Positions 33,469 through 43,683 of a DNA stretch of 63,058 bases are shown piece by piece. The notes beneath the pieces were generated by a model, which did not search any database, had not been told where the DNA came from, and worked only from the letters and a program-made list of their open reading frames with translations. Positions within the stretch are counted from its first letter, which is position 1, and every line of letters begins with the position of its first letter. Origin of the DNA: Rubripirellula obstinata (GTDB lineage: Bacteria; Planctomycetota; Planctomycetia; Pirellulales; Pirellulaceae); NCBI RefSeq assembly GCF_001642955.1, contig NZ_LWSK01000022.1, positions 1 to 63,058 of the forward strand. The letters are read 5' to 3'. The position numbers were made by a program, and so were the translations under genes.

Positions 33469-33560
33469 GAGAGATTTCGCCAAGTACGAAATTTGTTTCA
33501 GGACAACGACCGTAGGCAAGGTTCTAAGGTCTGTTGGAACAATTAGTGACGAGAAAATTG

Positions 33561-33624
33561 GTAGCGAAAGTCGCCAAGACTTTCGGTTTGTCGGGTTGCC
33601 GAAACTCTTGGCGCGTTTCGCTAC
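33561..33624. repeat. REPIN-like element, family D copy 2
   Basis: GTAG followed by the perfect hairpin CGAAAGTC-GCCAA-GACTTTCG; the inverted partner reads GTAG-CGAAAC...GTTTCG on the other strand. It lies just after the stop of the PEPCK gene and could end its transcript. Confidence 0.82.
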
Positions 33625-33646
33625 GCCACCTATTGTTCCGACGGTC

Positions 33647-36600
33647 CTAGACGCCAGCCAGTTTGCTTAGCATTGACTTGCTGTCCAGCGCCGGGGTCAT
33701 TGGGTCGGCTCCGATCGTTCCGACTAGCGATTCTTCGTAGGCGGGGGATTCGACGTTTGCGATTTGATCGCGAACCCACGTTAGACGTTCGGCAAGATCC
33801 AATTCGCCAGCGATCTCACCCGACGCTTGGACTGCAACTAGCCTTTGCTCAAACGCATGAAGTCGTGAAAGATCGCGTTCTTTTTTGGTTGCCAAACGTC
33901 GTTGGTACCAATCACTTTTGAGCATGGATTCGCGATTGAATAAATCACGAACTTCTGGATCGTCGATCGTTTTGCCTTCGTAATCACCGTGAGCCATGAT
34001 GCTTAGAACGGCTTGCAATGGCGGACAGGCGAGTTCGTATCCACCGTCGGTGAAGTAACTTGATGCGACTCGTTTTTGAGCTTCAGTGATATGCAAAATT
34101 CCGTCCGCAAAGGACTCTTCGTCTTGCAGTTCAGGCTTCAGGATTTCTTCGGTAAACACCTTGTCGGGGTTATCGAAAATCCTACCAAGGTAGGTGCGAA
34201 CAAACTTTTGAGTCATTCGGTAACCGAGACGGCTGGCCGGAATCGCCACGCCGCCCGCTTGGTAGTCATCGATTTTTTCGAGCATTCCGTTGGCGATCAG
34301 TGCTTCGGGCTCTCGCTCTTCGGGCCCCATGCGACACCAGACTTCGGGGATCAGCATCGAAATGTCGTGGCCGACTTCAAACTTGGGTCCGATGTGACCT
34401 GCCGGAGTGCTGAAACCACCCAGTTCGGTCAAGATCATCGAAACGACCATCGAGTTCAGATCGATCGATTGCAACAGAGCATTGAACGGCCCCTTGGTCA
34501 GAGCACCTTCGCTGCCGGCACCGGTCGTGCTGGGACTTTTGCCCGTCAGCGAGCACACGTAGTCCATCACCAATTCAGGCAATTCCTGATAATGCAGCGG
34601 TGAGTAAACCGCGAGCGAACGAATGCCTTCTTTTTTATTTGGTGGATTGTTTCGGCGACCACCCAGCACCGCACCGACGGGTGCGTAACGTGGAACACCG
34701 TCGGGCAACCGCCGGCTCAGTTGCAAGCCGCGGTTTGCGACATAAGTGTTTCGTCGATACACCATGTCGGGACGGTCTTGCAAGTATCGCGGATTGGTCG
34801 TGCGAGATCCATCGGCTAGGACGCGTGGGTGTGCTGAACTGCTTACATAGCCGCTTTCTTGCTTCGTCGCCCGCAGCAACATTTCTTTCATTGGATCGGT
34901 GAACTTATCGAAGTCGATTGCGTCTTCGACCACTTCAATGGCCTCGTCAATCGTCAGCGGTTGGAAATTGCTGATAAAATTACCTGGGCGTGATAAGTCC
35001 CATTCGGTTTGCTTATCCAAACCACGATGCTTGGCGTCGTCGGGACGTTGGAACAGACGGTACTCGCAGTTTTCAACAAACTTGTAGCTACCCGATTGGT
35101 GAAGCGCTGGCCCCAGCTTTTCAATGGCACTGGCCGGTGCAACCACGCTGCAACTGATGTCATCTTCACGTTGCACTTTGGCAGCAGCGATAAAATCTTG
35201 TCGCAGCTTAAACGTACGCCAACGCTTGCCGTCCAAGCCGACTCGCAAATAGGTACCGACCAACGTGCGGTCGCCGATTTTCAATTCATGTCCTGGCGAA
35301 CCGTTGACGATATCGACGCTGAAGTACTCACGCCAATTCTGAGCCATCTCCGGCTTCATGAATCGCTTGATGATCAACGCTAACGCGTAAACGTGGTCCG
35401 GGATCGTTTGCAACCAATCGATGTACTCTTTGCTGAAGTTTGGCTGTGGCGTCAATAATTGAATCATGCTGCCGATGCTGCGAGCCGGATCCAGCACGCT
35501 GCGGCTAGGTCGGTCGTCGTAGGACGGTTTGTCGTCGGTCTCGCTGCTCCAACGATCTTGATAGTTACGGCTAAAGATCTCGTCCAACTTGTCGAAGTCT
35601 TTGTCGTGATCGCCGACAAAGATCGGGCCGTACAACATGTAGTCGCGCAAACTCTTGCTGATTTCACTTTTACCGCCACCCGAAACCGTGCAAGGTTTGT
35701 GACAGAAAATGCCTTCGCCCACCGTTCCGATCAGACGCCATGAAGGAGCGCTGGGGTGTTTTTCAAGCTGGATCTTAAAACCGCTCGGCGCGATGTAGAC
35801 GTTTTTGGGCGAAAGTGGGATCTGCTGTTCCTTGCCATCCTTGGTCCATTTGATGCAACGTTCAGAAAGCTTTGCGCTCGCGGATTCAGGAATGTAAATC
35901 ACCGTTGGATCAAGCTTGTCGATGCCGTAACCTTCCGGGCGAATGTCAATCGTTCCGGCGCAACCCTTGGCGACATCGTCAAAGGATTGTCCGTAGTAGC
36001 GACGACTTTTGACTTTGAACTCTTCGCCGAGTGAATACGACGCAAATGCCATCGCACCACCGGCATGCTCTTCTTCCACGTTGCCCATCAAGTTGGCAGC
36101 GTAGCTGATTTGCGTTTTAACTTCTTTTTTGCAGTAGCCGTAATAGTTGTCGGCAATCAAGGTGACCATCACGCCGTCCGCATCGCGGCAAGTCAGCTTG
36201 AATGCTCCGCCATCGTTGTACTTTTCGTTTTCGTCTTTCCAGCACATCGAATCACGACGCTGTCGCTCGCTAGCGTCGTCGTAGTGCGGAAGGCCGAGTT
36301 CTTTCTTGGTCAGTTCAGACAAATGCGGAGCCAGGATGACGCATCCGGTATGCCCGCTCCAATGTCGCACATCCAACGAGGCGTCGTTGGCGGCGATCAG
36401 CGGGTCGCCAGCGTTGCCGAAGATCGATTCGACAAAGTCCAAATTACTGACCATCGTTCCCGGCGCAAAGAAACGAACTTCCAGCGATTTCTTTTCGCAG
36501 TATCCACGGACTTCGGGGCAAACCAACGGTCGCAGCAACAACGAAACCCAAGTGCTGGCCTTTGTTCCCGATTCGGAAAGATACGGCAGCACTGCCAATT

Positions 36601-37174
36601 CATCGGGCGGATTCATTGCCGCGCGAAACAGTCCGACAAATGCTTCCTTGGGAACGGCTCGCTTGTCACCGGGGATCGGCAGGCCGCCTTGGACGACGTG
36701 AAACGTTCCGGCGGTGGTGCGGCGATCATGCCGAGGGTTGTTGAGCACGCCGTTGGTGCAGCGATTCGATTTTACCAGTTCGTTTTCAAAGGAGTCGCCG
36801 TTCGCGGGCAGGCTAAGTTCACGAGCCATGCCGTGACGGTCGAGCGTCAGCGATTGGTTGGGCAAACGCAGTGGCTTGTTCCCGACTTCACCCGCGAAGT
36901 ACTCGTTCAGGAATGATTCGATGCGACAATCGATCGGTGCGCGGTGCTCGCTAAGAAGTCGGTTTTTCTGTTTCAGACTTTCAAAGATCTCGCCGGAAAA
37001 CGAAGTCATTAAATCTTCGTCGGCGGTTTCCTGCGGGGGCGACAGACCGGCGGCGGCCAACTGAAACGCAATGTAACTTCGCAGACGTCGTCGTTCTTCT
37101 GGATCAGCGGTGATCTCGCGATTCCAACCGACATAGCGTTGTAGTTCGTTTGGATCTTCAACTAGCGATGACAT
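33647..37174 (-). CDS. PPi-dependent phosphoenolpyruvate carboxykinase
   Basis: 1175 residues from ATG 37174 (GGAG about ten bases upstream; an extension to 37273 adds non-homologous residues). Length and motifs match the PPi-type PEPCK of Propionibacterium and Entamoeba: NGVLNNPRHDRRTTAGTFH, TGHTGCVILAPHL, ADNYYGYCKKEVKTQISY, CHKPCTVSGGGKSEISKSL, TGKSPSTTGAGSEGALTKGPFNAL, LGYRMTQKFV and LQDEESFADGI. The enzyme interconverts oxaloacetate plus PPi with PEP, CO2 and phosphate, without ATP or GTP. The assignment comes from recalled family motifs, not a search. It stands alone, with repeats downstream and a terminator-bearing gap upstream. It would connect central carbon flow to the PPi pool. Confidence 0.85.
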   Translation of the reverse strand: MSSLVEDPNELQRYVGWNREITADPEERRRLRSYIAFQLAAAGLSPPQETADEDLMTSFSGEIFESLKQKNRLLSEHRAPIDCRIESFLNEYFAGEVGNKPLRLPNQSLTLDRHGMARELSLPANGDSFENELVKSNRCTNGVLNNPRHDRRTTAGTFHVVQGGLPIPGDKRAVPKEAFVGLFRAAMNPPDELAVLPYLSESGTKASTWVSLLLRPLVCPEVRGYCEKKSLEVRFFAPGTMVSNLDFVESIFGNAGDPLIAANDASLDVRHWSGHTGCVILAPHLSELTKKELGLPHYDDASERQRRDSMCWKDENEKYNDGGAFKLTCRDADGVMVTLIADNYYGYCKKEVKTQISYAANLMGNVEEEHAGGAMAFASYSLGEEFKVKSRRYYGQSFDDVAKGCAGTIDIRPEGYGIDKLDPTVIYIPESASAKLSERCIKWTKDGKEQQIPLSPKNVYIAPSGFKIQLEKHPSAPSWRLIGTVGEGIFCHKPCTVSGGGKSEISKSLRDYMLYGPIFVGDHDKDFDKLDEIFSRNYQDRWSSETDDKPSYDDRPSRSVLDPARSIGSMIQLLTPQPNFSKEYIDWLQTIPDHVYALALIIKRFMKPEMAQNWREYFSVDIVNGSPGHELKIGDRTLVGTYLRVGLDGKRWRTFKLRQDFIAAAKVQREDDISCSVVAPASAIEKLGPALHQSGSYKFVENCEYRLFQRPDDAKHRGLDKQTEWDLSRPGNFISNFQPLTIDEAIEVVEDAIDFDKFTDPMKEMLLRATKQESGYVSSSAHPRVLADGSRTTNPRYLQDRPDMVYRRNTYVANRGLQLSRRLPDGVPRYAPVGAVLGGRRNNPPNKKEGIRSLAVYSPLHYQELPELVMDYVCSLTGKSPSTTGAGSEGALTKGPFNALLQSIDLNSMVVSMILTELGGFSTPAGHIGPKFEVGHDISMLIPEVWCRMGPEEREPEALIANGMLEKIDDYQAGGVAIPASRLGYRMTQKFVRTYLGRIFDNPDKVFTEEILKPELQDEESFADGILHITEAQKRVASSYFTDGGYELACPPLQAVLSIMAHGDYEGKTIDDPEVRDLFNRESMLKSDWYQRRLATKKERDLSRLHAFEQRLVAVQASGEIAGELDLAERLTWVRDQIANVESPAYEESLVGTIGADPMTPALDSKSMLSKLAGV

Positions 37175-37540
37175 ATTCAGGTAGCTCCGTGATAACAGAA
37201 ACAGCGACGACCAACCGATAAATTTCGAGTCGTGTCGGTAAGATAACAAACCGCTGAATTTCTTTGCACCCATGTGGTGCGGGTCACGACGAAAGCACTC
37301 TGGAAATTAACGTAGGGCAGGTTTCCGTCCGCCAATGACTCGCTGGATGGTTAGAATCGGCCCTACGGCATTTGTGGCAAAGACGCACACAGATGTGCAC
37401 GTCAGCGCAATAAAAAACGCTCGGCTTTCCCCCCGAAAAGCCGAGCGTTCACACTTCTAGCAACGCTCTGATCAGATTTGTTTGCTGGGCTGTCCTCCAC
37501 ACCGGCTCCCAATGCCCTGGCAAACACCTTCCGACGATCT
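37175..37540. other. Intergenic region with GTAGGGC inverted repeat
   Basis: Upstream region of the PEPCK gene and downstream region of the DUF11 gene. It holds a GTAGGGC...GCCCTAC inverted repeat (about 37312-37372) of the GTAG type and the terminator described next. No gene is seen. Confidence 0.55.
37412..37450 (-). terminator. Rho-independent terminator of the DUF11 exoprotein gene
   Basis: AACGCTCGGCTTT-CCCCCC-GAAAAGCCGAGCGTT forms a stem of about 13 bp, followed on the minus strand by TTTTTT. It lies about 90 bases past the stop at 37541. Confidence 0.85.
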
Positions 37541-40500
37541 TTAGGTCGTCTCAGTCACTGATCTTGCGGATGCTAGGAAGCGTCGTTTCGACAGCGGTGC
37601 GTCAAGCTCGCCGAAGTCAAACTCCGTGGCCGTTGCTGCTGGATCCAAAACGAGATTTGAAAAGACGTCGTTTCCGACGTTGGCGGTTGCCCCGGTTCCG
37701 GCGTCTTCTTGCCCGTCACGGAAACCTGCTGGTTGCGTCTGAGTCAGACTGTACGTTCCAGCGGCCAACTGAGCGAACAAGTAATCGCCCGCCGCGTTGG
37801 TGGTCGCCGTTCGATCAATCGTGTTGCCGATCGAATCGGTGCCGGTTAGCGTCAGGGTGACTCCTTCGATGCCAGCTTCGCCTGCGTCTTGCACGCCGTT
37901 GTTGTTGGCGTCCACGTAGACCGTGCCTGCCAAGGATCCAGTAACAGGATCGATGGTGGTTGCCGCCGTCGCAGAGTTGTTGCCCGCGTTGGTTTCTTGG
38001 GTCGTTGTGGACACGGTCGCGGTGTTGGTTTGATTACCGGTCGCACCAGCGTTGACGGTCGCCTGGATCGTAAAGCTGAAACTGCCTTGGTCGGCAAGGT
38101 CGCCGCCGTTGACGGTCACGACTTGTCCCGTCGCGGTCAGTGCTCCATTCGGCCCGGTGCCGCTGACGAATGTCACGCCGGCTGGCAGGGTGTCGGTCAC
38201 GGTGACGGCACTGGCGGGCGATGGCCCGTTGTTGGTGACGTTGATCGTGTAGGTCAACGTTTGGCCGGCCTGAGCCGCGGATGCCGAAACCGATTTTGCA
38301 ATCGTCACGTCTGCTTGTGGCGTGACCGTGATATCGACATCGTCTGAGTTGTTGGTCACATCGTCTTCACCGGCTGCTGACAAGTCAGGGACGCTGGCAG
38401 TGTTGGTGATGGTTCCAGATGCAGTAGCGTCAACCGTGAAGGTCAGCGTCGCGTTGACCGCTTCACCATCATCCAGCGTGATGCCGGGGAAGGCGACGGT
38501 GTTGCCAGTTAGCACACCTGCGTTTCCTTCCAATGTTCCACTGACAAAGGTCAATCCAGTTGGCACAACATCAGACAAGACGACGCCGGTAGCGGTGCTT
38601 GGGCCTTCGTTGGACAAGCCGACGGTGTAAACCACTGTCCCGCCGATGACCGGCGAAGCGTTATCGACAGCCTTCGTCACAACCACGTCAAACACAGGTG
38701 TCAGCGTCGTGGTTGCGGTGTCGTCGTTGTTGGTCGTGTCCAGTTCAACGCCAGTTGATGTGACCGATGCGGGATTCACAATTGTACCGGTCGCAGCTTC
38801 GGGAATGTCAACCGTGATGGTAAACGTTCGGGTCTCGCCAATCGGCAGAGAATCGAAATTGACCGTTGCTGTGTTGGTTGCGGTATCAAAGTTTTGGCCA
38901 TCCGCCGTCGCCGCACTGATGACCGCTCCGATTGCGTTAGCTGGCAGCACGTCCGTAACGACGACGTCAACCGCGTCGCTGACGCTGTCGGTATCGTGCG
39001 AGACGGTGATGGTGTAAACCAGTTGGTCTTGTCCAGGAACAGCCGTCACAAGATCGACTGTCTTTTCCAAGATCAAGTCAATCGATCGTCCAACCGTGAC
39101 GTCTTCGTTGTCAGTGTCGTTGGCGGCGTTGGTGTCAGTATCGGTTGTCGATACGGTCGCAACATTGGGAATGGTTCCCGTGGCTGAGCTGGCGAGCGTG
39201 ACGTCGAAAGTGAAAGTTTTGGTTTCTTGGAAATCCAAAGTCCCAGCATCGAACGTCAACTGCTGACCCGATTGGCTGAGCGTGACACCCGTTGTTCCGG
39301 CGTCCAAGCTGCCGGTAACAAGCGTCAAGTTAGCGTCCAGGGTATCAACGATTGACACGTCGCGTGCTTCACCAGGACCATTGTTGGTGACAATGATTTC
39401 GTAGGTGAGAGTCCCGCCGGCGATCGGTGTGCCTTGCACATTCTTGGTGATGCCGACATCAACTTGACGCAGAATCGAAGTGTCTTCGTCGGTCGTGTTA
39501 TTGGTCAGATCCGGGTCGGTGTTCGGATCGGCTGAAACCGATGCGTTGTTGGTCAACGGGCTGGTCGCGTTGGTCGCAACATCCACCACCACGGTAACGA
39601 TTGCGGTCGCGCCGTTGGCTAGCGGTCCAATCGTTCCAAGAATGTCGCCGGTTCCGCCATCGACGGTGACCAAGTTCGCTGCTCCGCCAACATCGCCACT
39701 GACAAACGTGACGCCCGCTGGAAGCATGTCGCGAACAACAACGCCGCTGGCGTCATCTGGCCCATCATTGACGACCGTGATTTGGTAGGTGATTTGTTCA
39801 CCAGCATTGACCGGGTCAGTGACGTCAGTTTTGCTGATTCGCAAATCAGTCGTGATGATGTCCAACAAAGCGTCGTCAGTGTTGTTGGTCAAATCTGTTT
39901 CGACTTGATCGTCGGTGGCGACGGTTGCCGTGTTGGTCAGGTCAGCGGTCTGATTTGCACCGATGGCGGTCGTCAACGTAAACGTCTCAGCGACGCCCAC
40001 AACAACGGTACCCACATCAATCGTGGTGGTGTTTCCGAGCGTGCTTTGCGTGAACGTTCCCGAAGAGTTACTGATCCCAGTGAAGGTCAAGCCGGCTGGG
40101 AATGCGTCAACGACTTCCACGTTGGTCGCGTTAAGCGGTCCAAGGTTTTCGACCACGATATCGAAGACAGCGGTTCCGCCACCAAACGAATCGGATGCGG
40201 CTTCGTTAAGAGTCTTGGTGATTCGCAGGTCAATCTGCGGGAAGAACCCAAAGTCCAACGTTGTATTCGTGTTGGGATCGGTGTCACCGTCGTCGGTCGG
40301 TTCCAGGTTGGATTCCAACGTGATCGTTCCGCTGATCACATCACCACCCGCGGTCACGCTGCCGCTGTCATCACCGTCGGCATTGTTGTCGGGGTCGGGT
40401 GCAGGATCGTTACCGGTGCTGTTTGCGAAACCGAACAGAGTTGCACCGGTGGCAAAGTTACTTGCTGGGATGACGGTCGCGTAGTGACCGGGAATCAAGT

Positions 40501-41770
40501 TATCGAACGAATAAGCACCGTTTGGCCCGGTGGTGGTCGATGCGATCGGTGTGTCGTTGGCGGGATCAACCACGTCATTTGGACCGGCCAATTGGTACAA
40601 GTTGACCGTGACCGCGGTCTGCCCTGATTCGCTGCCCTGACGCAAGCCGTCGTTTTGGAAACCAGCAGCGTTGTCAATGAAGACTTCGCCCCCGAGTGAC
40701 AGGGTTTGAATGTTGGCTAGGTTCGTTGTCACGATCTCTGGTGTAATCGCTTCGACGATGTTCACAAAGACGTCATTGTTGGCAGACAAGCCGATTGAAG
40801 CCTCGATCGACCCAACGTTGTTGAAGTCCGCACCATTTGAGAACGTGCTGAATCGAACAAAGGTCTCGATAAAGTTAGCTGCGTCTTGTGGGACGGCGAC
40901 GTTTGCAGTCGAGGTTCCGCCGTTCATATCGCGAACGGTGATGACCAACGTATCACCAGCGGTTTCGGCGCGGGTTCGCACGATTAGACCAGCATCGAGG
41001 TCGAGTGCATCGCCTGCGGCACCGCCACCGAGCGAAACGCCGCCCAACCCGTCGGCATCCAATGCGATCGAATTGTCTTCACCGTCGTACTGAATCAGGG
41101 CTGTGCCGACACCGTCACCGAGCGAACCAATCGACACGCTGCCCGCCGCACTATCGACGAACAGGGTGACCTGGCCGGTGGCTGCTGTGTTGGTGGATTG
41201 AACGTCTCGTCCGCCACCAACCACATCGGCCAAACCAGTGGCCGAATCATCGACAGTGATGCCAGCCGTCGCGGTAACGTTTTGAGTTCCATCGGTGTAA
41301 TCGTCGATCAACTCCGTTCGCAAACCGGCGTCATTGGTTACCGTAACCAGCGTTTCGGTCGGTGTTTGCAGTTGCGGTACGGTGGCTTGCTGGACGAAAT
41401 AGTCGCCTGGTGAAAGTCGATCGAAGCGATAACTTCCATCGGTCCCGCTGACCAGCGTTCCGACCAATGCGTCATTGCCATCGAACTGGCCGTCGTTGTT
41501 GGTGTCCTCGAACAACTGGATCTGAACACCGGTTGCACCCGCGGTACCCGGTGCCACCAAGTCGCCGTTGTTGTCAACCAAGACTGGCGGATCCGAAACG
41601 TCGAAACCATCGTTGCCTTGATCGACGAAGGTGGTACCGGCGATCACACCGAGGTCCGACGCCATCAATTCGCGTTTTTCCATCGACTCCAATCGCAGAG
41701 CACGCTTTTTGGCGGTGCGAGTGGATCGCTTGGTGGATCGGTTGAAGCGGCTGAATAGTTGGTGCAACAT
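37541..41770 (-). CDS. Large exported DUF11/SdrD-type repeat protein
   Basis: 1409 residues. The basic N terminus ends in LRLESMEKRELMASD, the planctomycete LEPR-XLL-like export signature seen on giant surface proteins, not a classical signal peptide. Next comes an SdrD B-like/Cna-B domain (GVQIQLFEDTNNDGQFDGNDALVGT), a jelly-roll-like region (about 140-330), a second SdrD-type domain, then six DUF11 beta domains. These begin DLRITKT, DLRISKT, DVGITKN, DLILEKT, DVVVTKA, DVTIAKS. A last SdrD B-like domain (SLAGTVYVDANNNGVQDAGEAGIEGV) with calcium-type Asp/Asn loops and the tail FDFGELD...SKRRFLASA follow. It is strongly acidic. Probably a cell-surface or stalk adhesin stabilised by Ca2+. Divided from BBP7 by 170 bases; own terminator. 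Confidence 0.88.
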   Translation of the reverse strand: MLHQLFSRFNRSTKRSTRTAKKRALRLESMEKRELMASDLGVIAGTTFVDQGNDGFDVSDPPVLVDNNGDLVAPGTAGATGVQIQLFEDTNNDGQFDGNDALVGTLVSGTDGSYRFDRLSPGDYFVQQATVPQLQTPTETLVTVTNDAGLRTELIDDYTDGTQNVTATAGITVDDSATGLADVVGGGRDVQSTNTAATGQVTLFVDSAAGSVSIGSLGDGVGTALIQYDGEDNSIALDADGLGGVSLGGGAAGDALDLDAGLIVRTRAETAGDTLVITVRDMNGGTSTANVAVPQDAANFIETFVRFSTFSNGADFNNVGSIEASIGLSANNDVFVNIVEAITPEIVTTNLANIQTLSLGGEVFIDNAAGFQNDGLRQGSESGQTAVTVNLYQLAGPNDVVDPANDTPIASTTTGPNGAYSFDNLIPGHYATVIPASNFATGATLFGFANSTGNDPAPDPDNNADGDDSGSVTAGGDVISGTITLESNLEPTDDGDTDPNTNTTLDFGFFPQIDLRITKTLNEAASDSFGGGTAVFDIVVENLGPLNATNVEVVDAFPAGLTFTGISNSSGTFTQSTLGNTTTIDVGTVVVGVAETFTLTTAIGANQTADLTNTATVATDDQVETDLTNNTDDALLDIITTDLRISKTDVTDPVNAGEQITYQITVVNDGPDDASGVVVRDMLPAGVTFVSGDVGGAANLVTVDGGTGDILGTIGPLANGATAIVTVVVDVATNATSPLTNNASVSADPNTDPDLTNNTTDEDTSILRQVDVGITKNVQGTPIAGGTLTYEIIVTNNGPGEARDVSIVDTLDANLTLVTGSLDAGTTGVTLSQSGQQLTFDAGTLDFQETKTFTFDVTLASSATGTIPNVATVSTTDTDTNAANDTDNEDVTVGRSIDLILEKTVDLVTAVPGQDQLVYTITVSHDTDSVSDAVDVVVTDVLPANAIGAVISAATADGQNFDTATNTATVNFDSLPIGETRTFTITVDIPEAATGTIVNPASVTSTGVELDTTNNDDTATTTLTPVFDVVVTKAVDNASPVIGGTVVYTVGLSNEGPSTATGVVLSDVVPTGLTFVSGTLEGNAGVLTGNTVAFPGITLDDGEAVNATLTFTVDATASGTITNTASVPDLSAAGEDDVTNNSDDVDITVTPQADVTIAKSVSASAAQAGQTLTYTINVTNNGPSPASAVTVTDTLPAGVTFVSGTGPNGALTATGQVVTVNGGDLADQGSFSFTIQATVNAGATGNQTNTATVSTTTQETNAGNNSATAATTIDPVTGSLAGTVYVDANNNGVQDAGEAGIEGVTLTLTGTDSIGNTIDRTATTNAAGDYLFAQLAAGTYSLTQTQPAGFRDGQEDAGTGATANVGNDVFSNLVLDPAATATEFDFGELDAPLSKRRFLASARSVTETT

Positions 41771-41940
41771 CGTAGCTGTCCCGTGACGGGGTGTTCTCTT
41801 TTAGTGGGGGTGCCAATTAGCCGAACATGTGTGCTCGTGAAACTGACGTGATGCGGTTCGATAAATTCCGATTCAACGCACTCTTTTTACTCATCGGCCA
41901 TTCGGACCAGTCGTCTTGATAGTTACCAGCGAGATAGCCG

Positions 41941-43683
41941 TTACCAGCGATACTCGCCACCAAAACTCAATCCTTGGACCCAGTAGTCGGTCGTGTCGAA
42001 TTCAAATCCAGGTCGGGCTGCACCGGCGATCGGTGGAACTTGCGGTGGAATCAGGTTTGGATTGACGTCGCGGTCAATGTGGTCGCCCGGGCGAACCATG
42101 TTGGACCAGTAGATGAACGTGTAGCCAAGCGTTGCTCGCAGATGATCCGTGAGCTGGTAACCCAACGTGGCACCGATTTCTGGCACGACTGCGAATTCGT
42201 TTCTTTCAAAGACACCAATGTTGCCAGGATTCTGAGTCAGCAATCCGCCCTCGAACGTTTGCACGCTAGGTGTGGCTGATGGATCAGTGATTTCAGTGCT
42301 GCCGTTGACGCGAACAGTTTGCTTGTTGTTACCGATCGCCAAGCGAAGGCTGGTGTCAAGCGACCAGAATCCGCGAGTCCGTCGATTCAACCATCCAATG
42401 TCAAAACCGTTGAACTGGTTGCGTGTCTCGAATCGGTCCATGATGTCAAACGAACCAGGGTTGCTAGGGTCGTTGCTGACCAAGTCTTCATGGATCGTGA
42501 CGCTTTCTTTCAGTTGCAAACCGCGATAACCAAAGATGGCTTCGGTGCGGCTGCAAAAGTGACCTGCACATCCGCAGAACAACCCGCTGCTGCATCCTTC
42601 GCAGCAATTGCGGAGGTGTCGCAGATGAACCCCGGCACCGGTCAACTCGCTAGTCGCCGTCGCTCGGACGGTTCCGGTCAAAATGCCAGGGAAGGCAACG
42701 ATTTGTGCGTCTTCTTGGTTGGTTTCAGTGTTAAAGAAGGGACGCGATAAGGTCGGGTTTCCCGTGCTGGTTCGTGAAATGCCTTCGCTTTCGCTGCCGA
42801 TGTTGAAGTACTCTGCACCCAATCCCCAAGTGTGGCATTTGTCTAACCAGACACCGAATCGTAATCGTCCGCCGTCAAAGTTGTCGGTTAGCACATCGTC
42901 GCCGCCGAACAGAATTCGCGTGGTGGCTTGGCCTAAGACACCAGCTTGGGTTGCCGGTACGTTGGGGCCCACACTGCTGGTGACCAAGGGTGGCAAATCC
43001 ATTCCGTCTTGCCACCAAGTTAAGTATTCAAAGCTGACCCAACCGTCTTGTGGAACGCACAAGGTTAGGCATGGACGCCAGGCGTTGGGGCTTGCCAGTT
43101 CGCCACACATGCTGCAGCCAGATGTTCCGCAACCGCCGCACGACATCGAGTCGCAACCGCTGTCGCAGCCACCACCGCAGCCCATTGAATCGCAAGAACC
43201 GTCGCCGTAGACAACGTCGCTGTCATAGCTGGGCAGGCCGTGGATTGGTGTACCGCTTCCGTATCCCATCGGAATCTGTCCGTCCAAATGTCCGTGTTGG
43301 ACTGGCGGGTCGATGATCGAACTGGCCGGTGGCAACGGTGCGTTGTTGGCAGCGACTTGCCGAACGCGTTGTTGATTGGCCCGGCGAGTTTTGGCCTGGC
43401 GAGCACGATCGCGTGTTTCGTCTTCATAGCCGACCAGTTTCACAGTCGTTTCTTCAAGCTGTGATTCGTCGGCGTTATTATCGCCAGCGTCGTCGCGGCG
43501 ACTAGGTTGCCAACTGGCCCTAGCGACCCGTTCGGTTGACCGAACATTGCGATCAGCGTTGCTGTTGTCGCGTCGGGATGTGTTCCCGTAACGCGGATCA
43601 GCCGCAGACGTCGAAGCGGCGAATAACACCGCAACGGTAAGGAAAATGTTAGTTTGACAGCGGAAGGTAAGCACTGGCTTCAC
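41941..43683 (-). CDS. BBP7-family outer-membrane beta-barrel protein
   Basis: About 580 residues from a GTG at 43683 (GTG 43674 also possible; an open extension reaches 43776). The signal peptide is VLTFRCQTNIFLTVAVLFAASTSA. A polar linker and a Cys/Gly-rich segment (SCDSMGCGGGCDSGCDSMSCGG) lead to the barrel, which starts at WVSFEYLTWWQDGMDLPPLVT, the BBP7 signature. It ends YWVQGLSFGGEYRW with a terminal aromatic, as outer-membrane barrels do. BBP7 proteins are abundant in planctomycetes; cargo is unknown. The Cys-rich part may need the VKOR-DsbA system. Start assignment is uncertain because no good Shine-Dalgarno is visible. Confidence 0.85.
   Translation of the reverse strand: MKPVLTFRCQTNIFLTVAVLFAASTSAADPRYGNTSRRDNSNADRNVRSTERVARASWQPSRRDDAGDNNADESQLEETTVKLVGYEDETRDRARQAKTRRANQQRVRQVAANNAPLPPASSIIDPPVQHGHLDGQIPMGYGSGTPIHGLPSYDSDVVYGDGSCDSMGCGGGCDSGCDSMSCGGCGTSGCSMCGELASPNAWRPCLTLCVPQDGWVSFEYLTWWQDGMDLPPLVTSSVGPNVPATQAGVLGQATTRILFGGDDVLTDNFDGGRLRFGVWLDKCHTWGLGAEYFNIGSESEGISRTSTGNPTLSRPFFNTETNQEDAQIVAFPGILTGTVRATATSELTGAGVHLRHLRNCCEGCSSGLFCGCAGHFCSRTEAIFGYRGLQLKESVTIHEDLVSNDPSNPGSFDIMDRFETRNQFNGFDIGWLNRRTRGFWSLDTSLRLAIGNNKQTVRVNGSTEITDPSATPSVQTFEGGLLTQNPGNIGVFERNEFAVVPEIGATLGYQLTDHLRATLGYTFIYWSNMVRPGDHIDRDVNPNLIPPQVPPIAGAARPGFEFDTTDYWVQGLSFGGEYRW

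Noticed and set aside
38322-40627. Long plus-strand open frames inside the DUF11 gene (for example 39782-40627)
   Set aside because: They lie antisense to a well-supported 1409-residue repeat protein and are low-complexity reflections of its Asp/Thr/Val-rich codons.
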